From: Streptococcus sp. D7B5
GTDB taxonomy: Bacteria; Bacillota; Bacilli; Lactobacillales; Streptococcaceae
NCBI RefSeq assembly: GCF_029691405.1
Contig: NZ_CP121467.1
Span: forward strand, 744,001 to 808,000
Length of the DNA: 64,000 bases
Direction: 5' to 3'
Shown here: piece after piece, positions 8,590 through 17,905 of the stretch
Layout: each line of letters begins with the position of its first letter
How positions within the stretch are numbered: position 1 is the stretch's first letter
The notes under the pieces: model-generated
The model's database searches: none
The model's input: the letters and a program-made list of their open reading frames with translations, nothing else
What the model was told of the DNA's origin: nothing
Made by a program: the position numbers and the translations under genes

Positions 8590-9510
8590 TTAAACTCCTG
8601 TTTTACAGCCTTGCATACTTCCACGACGGCGCATCTCAGTTTCAATAGCATTTAGCACTTCCCATTTATTGAGACTCCACATGGGACCAATCAGCATATC
8701 TCTAGGCGCATCTCCCGTGATTCGGTGGATGACGATATGCTTAGGAATGATTTCCAGTTGGTCACAGATAACCTTGACATACTCATCCTGACTCATCAGT
8801 TGCAAGCGTCCTTCGTGGTAATCTCTTTGCATACGTGTATTGGTCATAAGATGGAGCAAGTGCAGTTTAATTCCTTGAATATCATTATCCGTAACACAGC
8901 GGCGGACATTTTCAATCATCATCTCATGAGTCTCACCGGGCAGACCATTGATCAAATGGGAAACAATCTCAATCTTGGGATATTTCCTCAAGCGTTTTAC
9001 TGTTTCAACATACAATTCATAAGAATGGGCACGGTTAATCAGGTCAGAGGTTGTCTCATATGTAGTCTGCAAGCCCAATTCTACCGTCACATGCATTCGT
9101 TCTGACAACTCAGCCAAATATTCGATGGTTTCATCGGGTAAACAGTCTGGACGTGTTCCGATATTGATTCCCACTACACCAGGTTCGTTGATGGCTTGTT
9201 CATAACGCTCCCGAATCACTTCCACCTTTTCATGGGTATTGGTAAAGTTTTGAAAATAAACCAGATACTTTTTAACATCTGGCCACTTGCGATGCATAAA
9301 GTCGATTTCCTTATAAAATTGCTCACGGATAGGGGCATCTGGTGCTACAATGGCATCTCCAGAACCCGAAACCGTACAAAAGGTACAGCCCCCATGAGCC
9401 ACAGTTCCATCCCGATTAGGACAGTCAAACCCCGCATCAATAGGAACTTTAAAAGTCTTTTCTCCAAAGAGTTTTCGATAATAATCATTCAAGGTATTAT
9501 AAGATTTCAT
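8590..9510 (-). CDS. mnmL: TIGR01212-family radical SAM enzyme MnmL (YtqA)
   Basis: The protein (306 residues from ATG 9510) has the TIGR01212 hallmark GFDCPNRDGTVAHGGCTFC, where spaced cysteines bind the 4Fe-4S cluster. It also has ELGLQTT and HLINGLPGE blocks. Recent work on Gram-positive tRNA modification assigns this family, as MnmL, to converting cmnm5s2U to nm5s2U, the substrate of MnmM encoded next. A long upstream extension (to 9687) is open but not conserved-looking. The ATG at 9510 matches where homologues begin. The promoter position suggests an mRNA with almost no leader. Confidence 0.85.
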   Translation of the reverse strand: MKSYNTLNDYYRKLFGEKTFKVPIDAGFDCPNRDGTVAHGGCTFCTVSGSGDAIVAPDAPIREQFYKEIDFMHRKWPDVKKYLVYFQNFTNTHEKVEVIRERYEQAINEPGVVGINIGTRPDCLPDETIEYLAELSERMHVTVELGLQTTYETTSDLINRAHSYELYVETVKRLRKYPKIEIVSHLINGLPGETHEMMIENVRRCVTDNDIQGIKLHLLHLMTNTRMQRDYHEGRLQLMSQDEYVKVICDQLEIIPKHIVIHRITGDAPRDMLIGPMWSLNKWEVLNAIETEMRRRGSMQGCKTGV

Positions 9511-9517
9511 AACTTTC

Positions 9518-9546
9518 ATTATAACAAAAATCACTAACAATCTCAA
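9518..9546 (-). promoter_or_regulatory. mnmL promoter abutting the start codon
   Basis: On the minus strand TTGAGA (9541-9546), a 17-base spacer and TATAAT (9518-9523, preceded by TGT as an extended -10) make a near-consensus promoter. The hexamer ends 7 bases before the A of ATG 9510. The predicted +1 therefore falls within a base or two of the start codon. Confidence 0.8.
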
Positions 9547-9601
9547 AAGCCTGCCTTTGCCATAAAATCCTCTGTTTCTCGTTTCCTTTAGTGATTTTTT
9601 A

Positions 9602-9610
9602 TGATACAAT
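9602..9610 (+). promoter_or_regulatory. Extended -10 promoter of the DUF3397 gene
   Basis: TGATACAAT (TG-A-TACAAT) is an extended -10 element ending at 9610. The ATG at 9617 is exactly where transcription should start, and no Shine-Dalgarno sequence precedes it. No clear -35 is visible. Confidence 0.65.
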
Positions 9611-9616
9611 ATGGGT

Positions 9617-9970
9617 ATGATTTTAATGAAAATAGCATCTATTTTATTATTGATTTTAACCTTGGTTGTTTGCTTTATTGTCACCAAGCTTTTCGGACTT
9701 AGGAAAATAGGATTTAATTTCGCGGATCTAGCTTTTCCACTTTTGGTATTTGAGTACTATCTGATTACTGCTAAAACCTTTACCCACAACTTTCTACCGC
9801 GACTTGGTGTCGCACTTTCTCTCCTAGCAATCCTCCTAGTTGTCTTTTTCCTCCTCAAAAAAAGAAGTTTTTACTACCCTAAATTTATCAAATTCTTCTG
9901 GAGAGCAGGTTTTCTCCTTACCCTGATTATCTACATAGCTATGATTGTCGAATTGATGATGGTAAAATGA
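9617..9970 (+). CDS. DUF3397 family membrane protein
   Basis: This is a small hydrophobic protein with four predicted membrane spans: an N-terminal ILLLILTLVVCFIV, a LAFPLLVFEYYLI span, a LLAILLVVFFLL span and a C-terminal ILIIYIAMIVELMM-like span. Basic loops lie between them. It fits DUF3397, of unknown function. Three in-frame ATGs lie close together (9611, 9617, 9626). I chose 9617 because it matches the predicted transcription start, but 9626 (MKIAS) is also possible. It is divergent from mnmL. Confidence 0.7.
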   Translation: MILMKIASILLLILTLVVCFIVTKLFGLRKIGFNFADLAFPLLVFEYYLITAKTFTHNFLPRLGVALSLLAILLVVFFLLKKRSFYYPKFIKFFWRAGFLLTLIIYIAMIVELMMVK

Positions 9971-10015
9971 TCACTGACCCTGTATTTAATTACCGGGTTT
10001 TTCTTTTACTCCTAT

Positions 10016-10190
10016 ACTTAAAAAGAGACTGAGACAAAAATCTAACCTTAAATACAAAAAGCGAACAAAATCAGTTATCTGACACTCAGAGTGCTGTATT
10101 GTTCGCTTTTTTGTCTAATCTATCGATTTAAAAATTTATAATAAAGAATTCCTAAAATCAAAATCTTTTTGTCTCAGCCTCTTTTAAGCT
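10016..10190. mobile_element. MITE-like element with 24-bp terminal inverted repeats
   Basis: The left end (CTTAAAAAGAGACTGAGAC, then an A-run) is mirrored by the right end (T-run, then GTCTCAGCCTCTTTTAAG), nearly perfect inverted repeats about 170 bp apart. Inside, AAAAAGCGAACAA and TTGTTCGCTTTTTT form a second, terminator-like stem around 10058-10112. There is no coding potential. It lies between the convergent DUF3397 gene and bgaA, where it may act as a bidirectional terminator. I cannot name the family with certainty. Confidence 0.65.
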
Positions 10191-10223
10191 ATAAGGCATT
10201 CTACAGCCTAAAAATACTAAACT

Positions 10224-13200
10224 CTAATCTTCTTTTTTGCCTTTAGTGGCGACTAATCCTGCCCCCAAACCGAGAAGAGCTAGGCCTGCTGCTAGAGCTG
10301 CTTGACTTTCTGCACTTCCTGTATTTGGCAACTGCTCTTTTTGAGCTTGATTAGCTTTACTTGAAGCAATTTCTTTTGTATCTGCTTTTTCTGATACTTG
10401 TGGTTTTGTTGCTTCTTGAGGTACTGGTTTGGTCGTTTCACCAGCTGTACCGACTTCGACGATGCGATCCTGAGCTATAACTTTATCATAGCTTTCTTTT
10501 TCAGTTCGCTTACCATTTTCAACTTCGATTAAGTGAACACGGATACCTTGTCTTCCTTCTTGAAGGATGCGAGTTTGACCTGCTGGAAGTTTGTCATTCT
10601 TTTGTTCCTGAACTTTGAAATCAATGATTTCTTCTTCTGAGATAAGCTCTGGAAGATTAAGAACGAGATTTTTCACTTCATCTTCTGGAAGAGAAGTTCC
10701 TGGTTTAGTACCAACTTCTACTATACGATCTTGAACAGCGACTTTATCGTAAGTTTCTTTAAGCTGACGTTTTCCATTTTCCAATTCAATCAAGTGAAGA
10801 CGGATACCTTTTTGACCTTCTTGGACAACACGAGTTTCTCCTAGGTACAACTTATCAGTCTTACGCTCCTGAACCTTGAAGTCGATGGTTTCTTCTTCAA
10901 CTACAAGTTCTGGTCTGTTAAGGACTAGGTTCTTCACTTCGTCTTCTGGAAGAGAGGTTCCTGGTTTTGTTCCGACCAAGACAATGCGGTCTGTCGGAGC
11001 CTCTACCACTTCCCGAAGTTTTTCTTTTTTACTTCCATCAGGATTAATCGCTGTAAAGATACGTTCTTTACCAACTTTTCCTTCTTGTTCTACACGAATT
11101 TCTCCTAGATACAGCGTTGAATCCTTTTTCTCAACTGTCTTATAGGCCAAATCGTTTTCAACAAATTCGAGTTTTGGAAGTTCTTCTTGTACAGCAGCAA
11201 CTGTCTTCTCAGAAACTGGTTTTTCCTTGGTCAACTGGATACGGTATTCCTTGACTTGTTTTCCACTTTCTGAAACAAGACGAACAAGTACTGGAAGGCT
11301 ATCGTCCCCGCTATCTACAACTGTTGAAGCCACTTGGTCTGTTTCCTCAACTGAAACTTTTGGACGTTGTCCGCTGTAGGTTACTTGATAGTCTTGGCGG
11401 TTTTCATCGAAATCAGGAAGTTCTTTTCCATCTACAAGAATCTTCGATTGAGTGCTTTCTTGAGGCAATTCGCTTGGAGCAAGGAAGGTCATCTCAATTA
11501 TCGCAACACCCTTCTTATCCGCTTTGCGCTCCATACGCCATCTCATGGCTTTGGCTTTGACAGCTTTAAAGGTAACGTTAATTTCATCACCGGCTTCAAT
11601 GTCTTTATCCGCACGATAAGGAACAGCTTCCCAATTTTCTGGATTGTTGAATGGATGGTCTGCGTCGTAGGCTTGGTAGTTTGAATAGTAGGTTGGCACT
11701 TCAAACTCTGGACCGACATAGCGTTCCAATACGAGTTTAGATGGTGCATCCGTACCACTATCTGCAAAGAAGTGAAGTTTAGCTTGAGCAACAGTCCGTT
11801 CTACAATCTTACCATTTTCACGGAAGATCACACCCGCTGATACTTCTGGATTAGAAGATGGTGTTGGAGACCAGTTTGTCCAACGACGATTTTCAGAATG
11901 ATCTCTATCATTGATATAGTCAACACGGTCATGAGAACTGTCGTCAATATCATTAGTTGCTGAGGCAAAGGCTTGGTTACTATTTTCATCATAGTTAGGG
12001 TTTTCTGAGAGAGCCTCACCAAGTTTGTCTGTCACTCGTACAGAGAATTCCGCAACGAGGTCACTACCAAGGACACGACCTCGAACTGTAAATTGACCTG
12101 CTTTTGTCAGATTTTCTGCTGGAACTTCTTCCCATTCAACTGCCAAGTCTTTTGTTTCATAGCCATCTTTACCTGTGAAGTAAACCGGAACCTTAGTTGG
12201 CAATTCAAGTGGTTGACCTACTTGTACCAAACGTGCTTGTTTAACCGCAGCAAGAGGTTTACGAGAAAGTAAGTCTTTGTCCTTAGTGAAATGTAGACGG
12301 TATTCTCCTAAGATGTCACCATTTTCAGCTTTCGCGATGACACGAACTGGCTCACCTTCACGAACGCTTGGAACAACCGTCGCAAGACCATTGTTGCTAA
12401 CACTTGCTGTTGCTGTAGGAACTTTTCCATCTACAGACTCAAGATAGTAGTCTGTCAAATCAGGGTTGAAGTTTGCTAAGTCTTTACCGTCAACTTGGAT
12501 TCTCGTTTGTCCTTGTTTGGCTGCTGCGACTTGTTTCGCAAAGATTTGTACCTCTGTGATAGATGTTCCTTTCTTGCTATCAAGTCGAACCATACGAATG
12601 CGAACCGCATAGGTATCAACTTTATCAAAACTGAAATGATTCATTTCTCCAGCTTTTAATTGAGCTGGTGCTTTGAGATTGCTTACCTCTTTCCAGTTTG
12701 CAGGATCGTTAAAGACATGGTTTTCCTCACCTACAAAGCTAGGATTTTTAGGAGCTGTTGGAACAGTCTTACCAACATAATACTCAATCACATAAGACTT
12801 AGGTACACCAACTCCGTGGTCTTCGTGGAATCCGACACTTAGATTATCAACAGAACGTTTGCTCAAGATACCTGAATCTCCGAATAGGACACCGACTGAA
12901 GCTTCTGGATTAGTACGATTCCAGTTTGTCCAACGGTTGGCTGGTCGGTCATTAAAGGAAATCAATTTATCGTTGACATTTGAAACAGGATCGCTTGGAT
13001 TTGAGTCTGAAGCAAAGGCAAGTGGCAATTCTGAACCTGTCCATTGGTCAGAAATATTTGCTCCTTGCTCAGTTTGAGCAGATACGCGAACATGAAGTTT
13101 AGTTGTTAATTGCGTACCTTCTAGGCGACCATTAACTGTAAAGACACCTTCCTTGGCGTATTGCTCTGAACGAATCGTATCCCAAGTAACCTTAGCTGAT

Positions 13201-16200
13201 GAAACGTGACCATTTGAATCGTAAGTACGAACACTTTCTGGTAATTGTGGCGCTTCTGCGATTGGTGTTGTCACACTGACTTCTTCAACTGAAACGATAC
13301 CTTCTACAGAGACTTTAGCACGCGCCTCAAGGTCAATTCCTTCAACTTTACCTAGAACTTCAAAGGTTTGATAGGAGTCTAGTTTTTCTTTCGGAATAGC
13401 TTGCCAAATGACTTTATGAGTTTTAGGGAAACCTTTGTCATACTCAACAGTTACTGTTGTTGGAAGAGTAGGTTCTTGATGCAAGTCTGTCACTACATTT
13501 ACTGGACGGATAGATTGCGCAACCTTCGTCTCAGTATTGGCCTGGATAGTGAGTTCAACTTGGCCTTTAGCTCCCTCATATTCCGCTTTCAGAGTGACTG
13601 CTCCTGGCTTATGTAACTCAAGCATTCCTTTACGAACTGCGACTTCCCCTTCACCACTTGTAGAGAAGGTTACTTTATCAGCTGGTAAAACTGCTTGTGT
13701 TCCGTCTTGATAGTGAGCGAGTACAGACAATTTCACTGTTTGGTCTTCTTTAAGACCGTCAGCTTGCTCTACTTGCAAGCTCAAGTGGTCAATTTTTGGT
13801 GCTTCTTCAAGGAATTGAATTGCATAGGTTTGAAGAGGGCCACCATCTTTTGGTTGAACATAGATGCTTGCGCGCATGCCGTTTGCTGCACTTGCTTGGA
13901 CTACAGTAACATCCGCATTTTCAGCACTTGCTACAACTTCTGGCAAGGATGCACCGTAAGCAAGAGTTCGATATTGCATTGGATTTTGAGTAGTAAGACC
14001 AGTGACAGATTCGCCACCTACAGTTACATTTGGTGTTACAGGTGCTGCAACATCACCGTCTTTTACTACAAGGGTAGCGTGAATAGTCTCACCACCCAGT
14101 TGGCCAGTCATTGGAATACGTGATCCTGCAACTGACAGTTTAGCTTTATCTGCTTCCGCAATCTCCCACTTATCAACTTCGTATTCTTGGACGCTTCCAT
14201 CCGTAACAGCAATAGAAACGTATTTGTCAACAGCGCTCAAGTCTGTTCCTGGAGCAACACGCTTAACAGTTGGAAGCTCATTTGCAATTGCTAGAATTTC
14301 GACACGAGCCTCAACTTCGCGTCCGTCTGCCATACCTTTAACAGTCACAACTCCTGCTTGGCTCACATCAACTGAAGACCAAGTTACTGGACGTTTTTCA
14401 CGACTGCCATCACTGTAGATAAAACCGACTGTCTTCGGCATTTTTGGCTCTTTCTCAATAACAGTACGTACTTTTGGTACTTCTGTTCCGAGAACAGTCT
14501 TTTCTTGACCTTCTTTTTTACCAGTAAAGACCGTCACTTGACTAGATTTCAAGAGATCAGAGTGGGCAGTAAGGGTGAATTTACCTGCTTGTTCAGTTGA
14601 TTTGACAATGGCAACCCCTTTACCGTTAAAGGCTCTGCGAATCCAAGAACCATCTGCTTGTGCCTTATAACGTTCACGGCTGGCTTGTTCCCCATTATCT
14701 ACACCGACCAATTGACCTTGGCCATGCAATTGGAAGCGAACCAGATTATTAGCAGTTGGAACTACATTCCCTTGGCTGTCTACGATTTCGTAGTAGATGT
14801 AAGTCAAGTCTTTTCCATCTGCAGCGATTGCGTGTTCTTCCTTGATGAGACGAACACCTGCTGGTTGACCTGCAGTGGTAATCTTGTCACGTGCAATTTC
14901 TTTACCAGTTTCATCGCGAGCTACAGCTTCTAAAGTACCTGGTTGGTAAGCAACCTTCCACTCAAGGTAGAGTTCCTTGGCATTGGCACCCTCTTGGTAA
15001 GTTCGTCCATCGCTAGTTTGTTTTTTGTTGAAGGTCTTAACTCCGAGAGATTGACCGTTCAAGAACAATTCAACACTTGCAGCGTTAGAATAAGCACGAA
15101 CTGGAATCTTTCCTTGTGCATCTTCTACTTTAGAGGCCAAGTCTCTATTTTCCCAGTTCCAGTGAGGAAGAAGATGAACCATTGGTTTCTTCTTGACAGA
15201 AACCCATTGGCTTTGGTAGAGGTAGAAGTCATGTTTTGGAATACCCGCTGTATCTACAATACCAAAGTAAGAACTCTTAACTGGTGTATGGTTTTGGTTG
15301 TGCCATGGTGTAGGCTCCCCGATATAGTCTGTACCAGTCCAGATAAATTGTCCTGCGTAACCAGCATTGTCACGGTCAAAAGTCCATGAAGCGGTTGCAG
15401 TTTTACCCCAACCAACACGGTCATTTCCATAATCGGACTGTTCGTAATGACGCTCAGGTCCGTTACTATGTTTCAATTCCTGTTCAGGGCGATAGTAACT
15501 TCCACGTGTACGGGTAGCTGAAGATGTCTCAGAACCGTAAATCAACCAGTTTGGATGTTTCGCACGAAGTTTCTTGTAGTTGTCTTCAGAATAGTTGAAT
15601 CCAACCGCATCCAGTTCATCAGCAATTTTCTCATGTCCACCACTACCATTACCGAAACGGAACTTATCTGCACCCATGGTAACGTAACGAGTCTTATCAA
15701 CATCCTTGATAACTTTGACCAAACGTTTAACAGTTGCTAGAGAGTGGGCATCACCATTAGCTTCACCGATTTCATTACCAATTGACCACATGAAGATAGC
15801 AGGGTTGTTTTTGCCTCTTTCGACCATGGTACGAAGATCGTAGTCAGACCATTTTTCACCTTTTCGAGCTTCTGGGTGAGTGGCATCTTTTTCAAAGAAA
15901 CGTCCGTAGTCATAAGGTTTCTTACCACCATACCAAGTATCAAAGGCCTCTTCCTGAACCAGCAAACCAAGTTCTGCAGCGATTTGCAAGGTTTGCTCAC
16001 TAGCAGGGTTGTGGGTTGTACGGATGGAGTTGACCCCCATCTCCTTCATTTGTTTGAGACGACGGTATTCTGCCTTATAGTTTTCTTCTGCTCCAAGAGC
16101 TCCGTGGTCATGGTGCAAGGAAACACCATGGAATTTAATGCGTTCACCATTCAAAGAGAAGCCTTCATTTGGCGTCCAGTGATAGTAACGGTAACCAAAC

Positions 16201-17462
16201 AGATCCTTCTTAGCATCCACCAATTGACCATCACGGTAAACACGCGTAATCAATTCGTACAAGGCTGGTTTGTCATTTAAAACTGTCCAGAGTTTTGGTT
16301 GTTCAACTTCTAAAATAGCATCAAGACTTGTTGATTCATGTGCTTTCAAGGTACGACTCGCTGTACGAACCAAGCCTGTTACAGCCTGACCACCACGTTC
16401 AACGATTTGATACTCTGCTACAAGTTCATGGTCTTTATCGTCTGTATTGACGATTTTGCTGGTCACATGCGTTTCAACCTTGCCATGTTGCTGTTGTTCT
16501 AGTTTTGGTGTTAAGATGGTTGTACCATTTTTCTCAACATGAACCTTATCTGTCACTTGCAATGTCACATCACGGTAGATACCGCTACCTGAATACCAAC
16601 GGCTACTTGGTTGTTTGTTAATTGCATGGACAGCAATCACATTCTCACGACCATCTTTGTGAAGGTATTTGGTAATATCGTATGAGAACTGGTTATAACC
16701 GTTTGGATAATGTCCCACTAACTGGCCATTGACATAGACTTGAGAATCCATGTAGACCCCATCAAAGGTCACACGAACATTTTTCTTAAGGTCTTTTTCA
16801 TCAAGTTTAAAGGTCTTACGATACCAAGCTTCACCACCATTGAGCTGTCCACCTTCGTTTTGGGCAGGTGATTGATGGTCAAAGTCGTTAAAGATACTCC
16901 AGTCGTGTGGTAGATCCAATTTTTGCCATGACGAAACATCTGCATCTGGTTTCACAGCTTCTTTAGAGTTCGCATTGAGTTTAAAGTGCCAATTTTGATT
17001 AAAATTCACTTTTCTATCTTCAATCATTTGATTCACTTCTTCATTTGTTGCAGCTTTCAAATCTTCCTTGACAGGCTTTTCTTGACTTGAAGCTTGAGAT
17101 TCTACCTTTGGAGCTGTTTCTTCAGGTTTTAGAGATGCTTTCTCCTCTTTTGGAGCTACAGGTTCATCTTCTTTCACCTCTTGTTTGCTTGCTTCAATTT
17201 GAGCAGCTTGACTTTGATCGACACTTACAGCCTCGTTATTCTCTACTACTGCTTGATCCTGTTTTTCCTCCACTGCTGGACTTTCCTCTTTTGCTTGTTC
17301 TACAGTGTGCGCAATGGGAGTTTCATCGGCAAAAACTGGTGATTCTCCAACAACACTTCCTCCAAATAGAACAGCACAGGTTCCAATCATGACAGAGCAA
17401 GCTCCTACAGCAAACTTACGAATACTGTATACTCTTTTACGATTCCAAAAGCCTTTTTCCAT
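10224..17462 (-). CDS. bgaA: Cell-wall beta-galactosidase BgaA (GH2, LPxTG)
   Basis: BgaA removes terminal beta-1,4-galactose from host glycans and also serves in adhesion. The 2412-residue precursor has a YSIRK signal (12-16), a GH2 sugar-binding, Ig-like and TIM-barrel core (about 150-750) and several Ig/BIG-type repeats. Two lectin-like CBM71-type modules lie around 1467-1641 and 1821-1990. Three G5-like repeats lie near 2090-2335, followed by an LPNTG sortase motif at 2378, a hydrophobic span and a charged tail. The acid/base Glu564 (SIGNEIGE) and nucleophile Glu645 (YGSETSS) occupy the residue numbers known for pneumococcal BgaA. The protein is longer than the roughly 2230 residues I recall for that enzyme, apparently from extra C-terminal repeats. 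A cre site precedes the gene. Confidence 0.96.
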   Translation of the reverse strand: MEKGFWNRKRVYSIRKFAVGACSVMIGTCAVLFGGSVVGESPVFADETPIAHTVEQAKEESPAVEEKQDQAVVENNEAVSVDQSQAAQIEASKQEVKEDEPVAPKEEKASLKPEETAPKVESQASSQEKPVKEDLKAATNEEVNQMIEDRKVNFNQNWHFKLNANSKEAVKPDADVSSWQKLDLPHDWSIFNDFDHQSPAQNEGGQLNGGEAWYRKTFKLDEKDLKKNVRVTFDGVYMDSQVYVNGQLVGHYPNGYNQFSYDITKYLHKDGRENVIAVHAINKQPSSRWYSGSGIYRDVTLQVTDKVHVEKNGTTILTPKLEQQQHGKVETHVTSKIVNTDDKDHELVAEYQIVERGGQAVTGLVRTASRTLKAHESTSLDAILEVEQPKLWTVLNDKPALYELITRVYRDGQLVDAKKDLFGYRYYHWTPNEGFSLNGERIKFHGVSLHHDHGALGAEENYKAEYRRLKQMKEMGVNSIRTTHNPASEQTLQIAAELGLLVQEEAFDTWYGGKKPYDYGRFFEKDATHPEARKGEKWSDYDLRTMVERGKNNPAIFMWSIGNEIGEANGDAHSLATVKRLVKVIKDVDKTRYVTMGADKFRFGNGSGGHEKIADELDAVGFNYSEDNYKKLRAKHPNWLIYGSETSSATRTRGSYYRPEQELKHSNGPERHYEQSDYGNDRVGWGKTATASWTFDRDNAGYAGQFIWTGTDYIGEPTPWHNQNHTPVKSSYFGIVDTAGIPKHDFYLYQSQWVSVKKKPMVHLLPHWNWENRDLASKVEDAQGKIPVRAYSNAASVELFLNGQSLGVKTFNKKQTSDGRTYQEGANAKELYLEWKVAYQPGTLEAVARDETGKEIARDKITTAGQPAGVRLIKEEHAIAADGKDLTYIYYEIVDSQGNVVPTANNLVRFQLHGQGQLVGVDNGEQASRERYKAQADGSWIRRAFNGKGVAIVKSTEQAGKFTLTAHSDLLKSSQVTVFTGKKEGQEKTVLGTEVPKVRTVIEKEPKMPKTVGFIYSDGSREKRPVTWSSVDVSQAGVVTVKGMADGREVEARVEILAIANELPTVKRVAPGTDLSAVDKYVSIAVTDGSVQEYEVDKWEIAEADKAKLSVAGSRIPMTGQLGGETIHATLVVKDGDVAAPVTPNVTVGGESVTGLTTQNPMQYRTLAYGASLPEVVASAENADVTVVQASAANGMRASIYVQPKDGGPLQTYAIQFLEEAPKIDHLSLQVEQADGLKEDQTVKLSVLAHYQDGTQAVLPADKVTFSTSGEGEVAVRKGMLELHKPGAVTLKAEYEGAKGQVELTIQANTETKVAQSIRPVNVVTDLHQEPTLPTTVTVEYDKGFPKTHKVIWQAIPKEKLDSYQTFEVLGKVEGIDLEARAKVSVEGIVSVEEVSVTTPIAEAPQLPESVRTYDSNGHVSSAKVTWDTIRSEQYAKEGVFTVNGRLEGTQLTTKLHVRVSAQTEQGANISDQWTGSELPLAFASDSNPSDPVSNVNDKLISFNDRPANRWTNWNRTNPEASVGVLFGDSGILSKRSVDNLSVGFHEDHGVGVPKSYVIEYYVGKTVPTAPKNPSFVGEENHVFNDPANWKEVSNLKAPAQLKAGEMNHFSFDKVDTYAVRIRMVRLDSKKGTSITEVQIFAKQVAAAKQGQTRIQVDGKDLANFNPDLTDYYLESVDGKVPTATASVSNNGLATVVPSVREGEPVRVIAKAENGDILGEYRLHFTKDKDLLSRKPLAAVKQARLVQVGQPLELPTKVPVYFTGKDGYETKDLAVEWEEVPAENLTKAGQFTVRGRVLGSDLVAEFSVRVTDKLGEALSENPNYDENSNQAFASATNDIDDSSHDRVDYINDRDHSENRRWTNWSPTPSSNPEVSAGVIFRENGKIVERTVAQAKLHFFADSGTDAPSKLVLERYVGPEFEVPTYYSNYQAYDADHPFNNPENWEAVPYRADKDIEAGDEINVTFKAVKAKAMRWRMERKADKKGVAIIEMTFLAPSELPQESTQSKILVDGKELPDFDENRQDYQVTYSGQRPKVSVEETDQVASTVVDSGDDSLPVLVRLVSESGKQVKEYRIQLTKEKPVSEKTVAAVQEELPKLEFVENDLAYKTVEKKDSTLYLGEIRVEQEGKVGKERIFTAINPDGSKKEKLREVVEAPTDRIVLVGTKPGTSLPEDEVKNLVLNRPELVVEEETIDFKVQERKTDKLYLGETRVVQEGQKGIRLHLIELENGKRQLKETYDKVAVQDRIVEVGTKPGTSLPEDEVKNLVLNLPELISEEEIIDFKVQEQKNDKLPAGQTRILQEGRQGIRVHLIEVENGKRTEKESYDKVIAQDRIVEVGTAGETTKPVPQEATKPQVSEKADTKEIASSKANQAQKEQLPNTGSAESQAALAAGLALLGLGAGLVATKGKKED

Positions 17463-17475
17463 AAAATCCTCCTTT

Positions 17476-17490
17476 AGTAACCGCTTCCAT
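17476..17490 (-). promoter_or_regulatory. CcpA operator (cre) in the bgaA leader
   Basis: ATGGAAGCGGTTACT on the minus strand fits the cre consensus WTGNAANCGNWNNCW at every position. It lies just upstream of the bgaA ribosome-binding site (AAAGGAGG). CcpA bound there would act as a roadblock, so repression in glucose is expected. Confidence 0.85.
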
Positions 17491-17494
17491 TTCT

Positions 17495-17509
17495 TTGTAA
17501 GCGCATTAC
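17495..17509 (+). promoter_or_regulatory. Second, imperfect cre-like site before bgaA
   Basis: TTGTAAGCGCATTAC matches the first thirteen cre consensus positions but not the last two. It is centred 19 bp from the perfect cre, so a pair of sites on nearly the same helical face is possible. Confidence 0.45.
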
Positions 17510-17682
17510 TTTTTCATAGCCTTTTATCCTTATTTTATAAAATAATATAGGAAATTTCAATACCCTAAACACAAAAAATCATATTTTTGATTGTTTTTTC
17601 TAAAATTTGTAGAAGATTCAAAAAATGTGAATGTAGATTTAGAACAAAAACAAACATTTTTTGACACTCAGTTCAATATTAT

Positions 17683-17716
17683 AAAAAAAGTTCCTTTTGT
17701 AAGGAACTTTTTTTAT
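17683..17716. terminator. Terminator behind the SDR-tail remnant
   Basis: AAAAAAAGTTCCTTTT and AAGGAACTTTTTTT form a hairpin with poly-A on one side and poly-T on the other. It sits where the intact SDR gene at 20.5 kb also has its terminator, and the chimeric frame runs through it to its stop at 17679. Confidence 0.85.
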
Positions 17717-17905
17717 AATTAAAGATTCCCCCTGCCAACTTATCAGCTAACTTGGGAAAGAGGGTATAAAACTTATGGGCTAGGTTCAACAAAACTGGGA
17801 GATTGAGTTCCCGTTTGTTTTTTCCTATGGTTTTGACAATCTTTCTAGCCACTGCATCTGGTTCTAAAAGAAAGCGGTCAACAGACTTGAGGTAGGTACC
17901 ATCTG
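17713..17905 (-). repeat. Direct repeat copy A: duplicated 3' end of the SDR gene
   Basis: This 193-bp segment aligns without gaps to 20546-20738, the end of the intact SDR gene, at roughly 80 percent identity by eye. It includes the last codons and stops just before a terminator of different sequence. Identity ends abruptly at CATCTG, where GH13 sequence begins. Its divergence from copy B argues against a very recent duplication. Confidence 0.85.

Noticed and set aside
9511..9687. An N-terminal extension of mnmL
   Set aside because: It would run through the promoter and the divergent promoter region, and its residues do not resemble the conserved family start.
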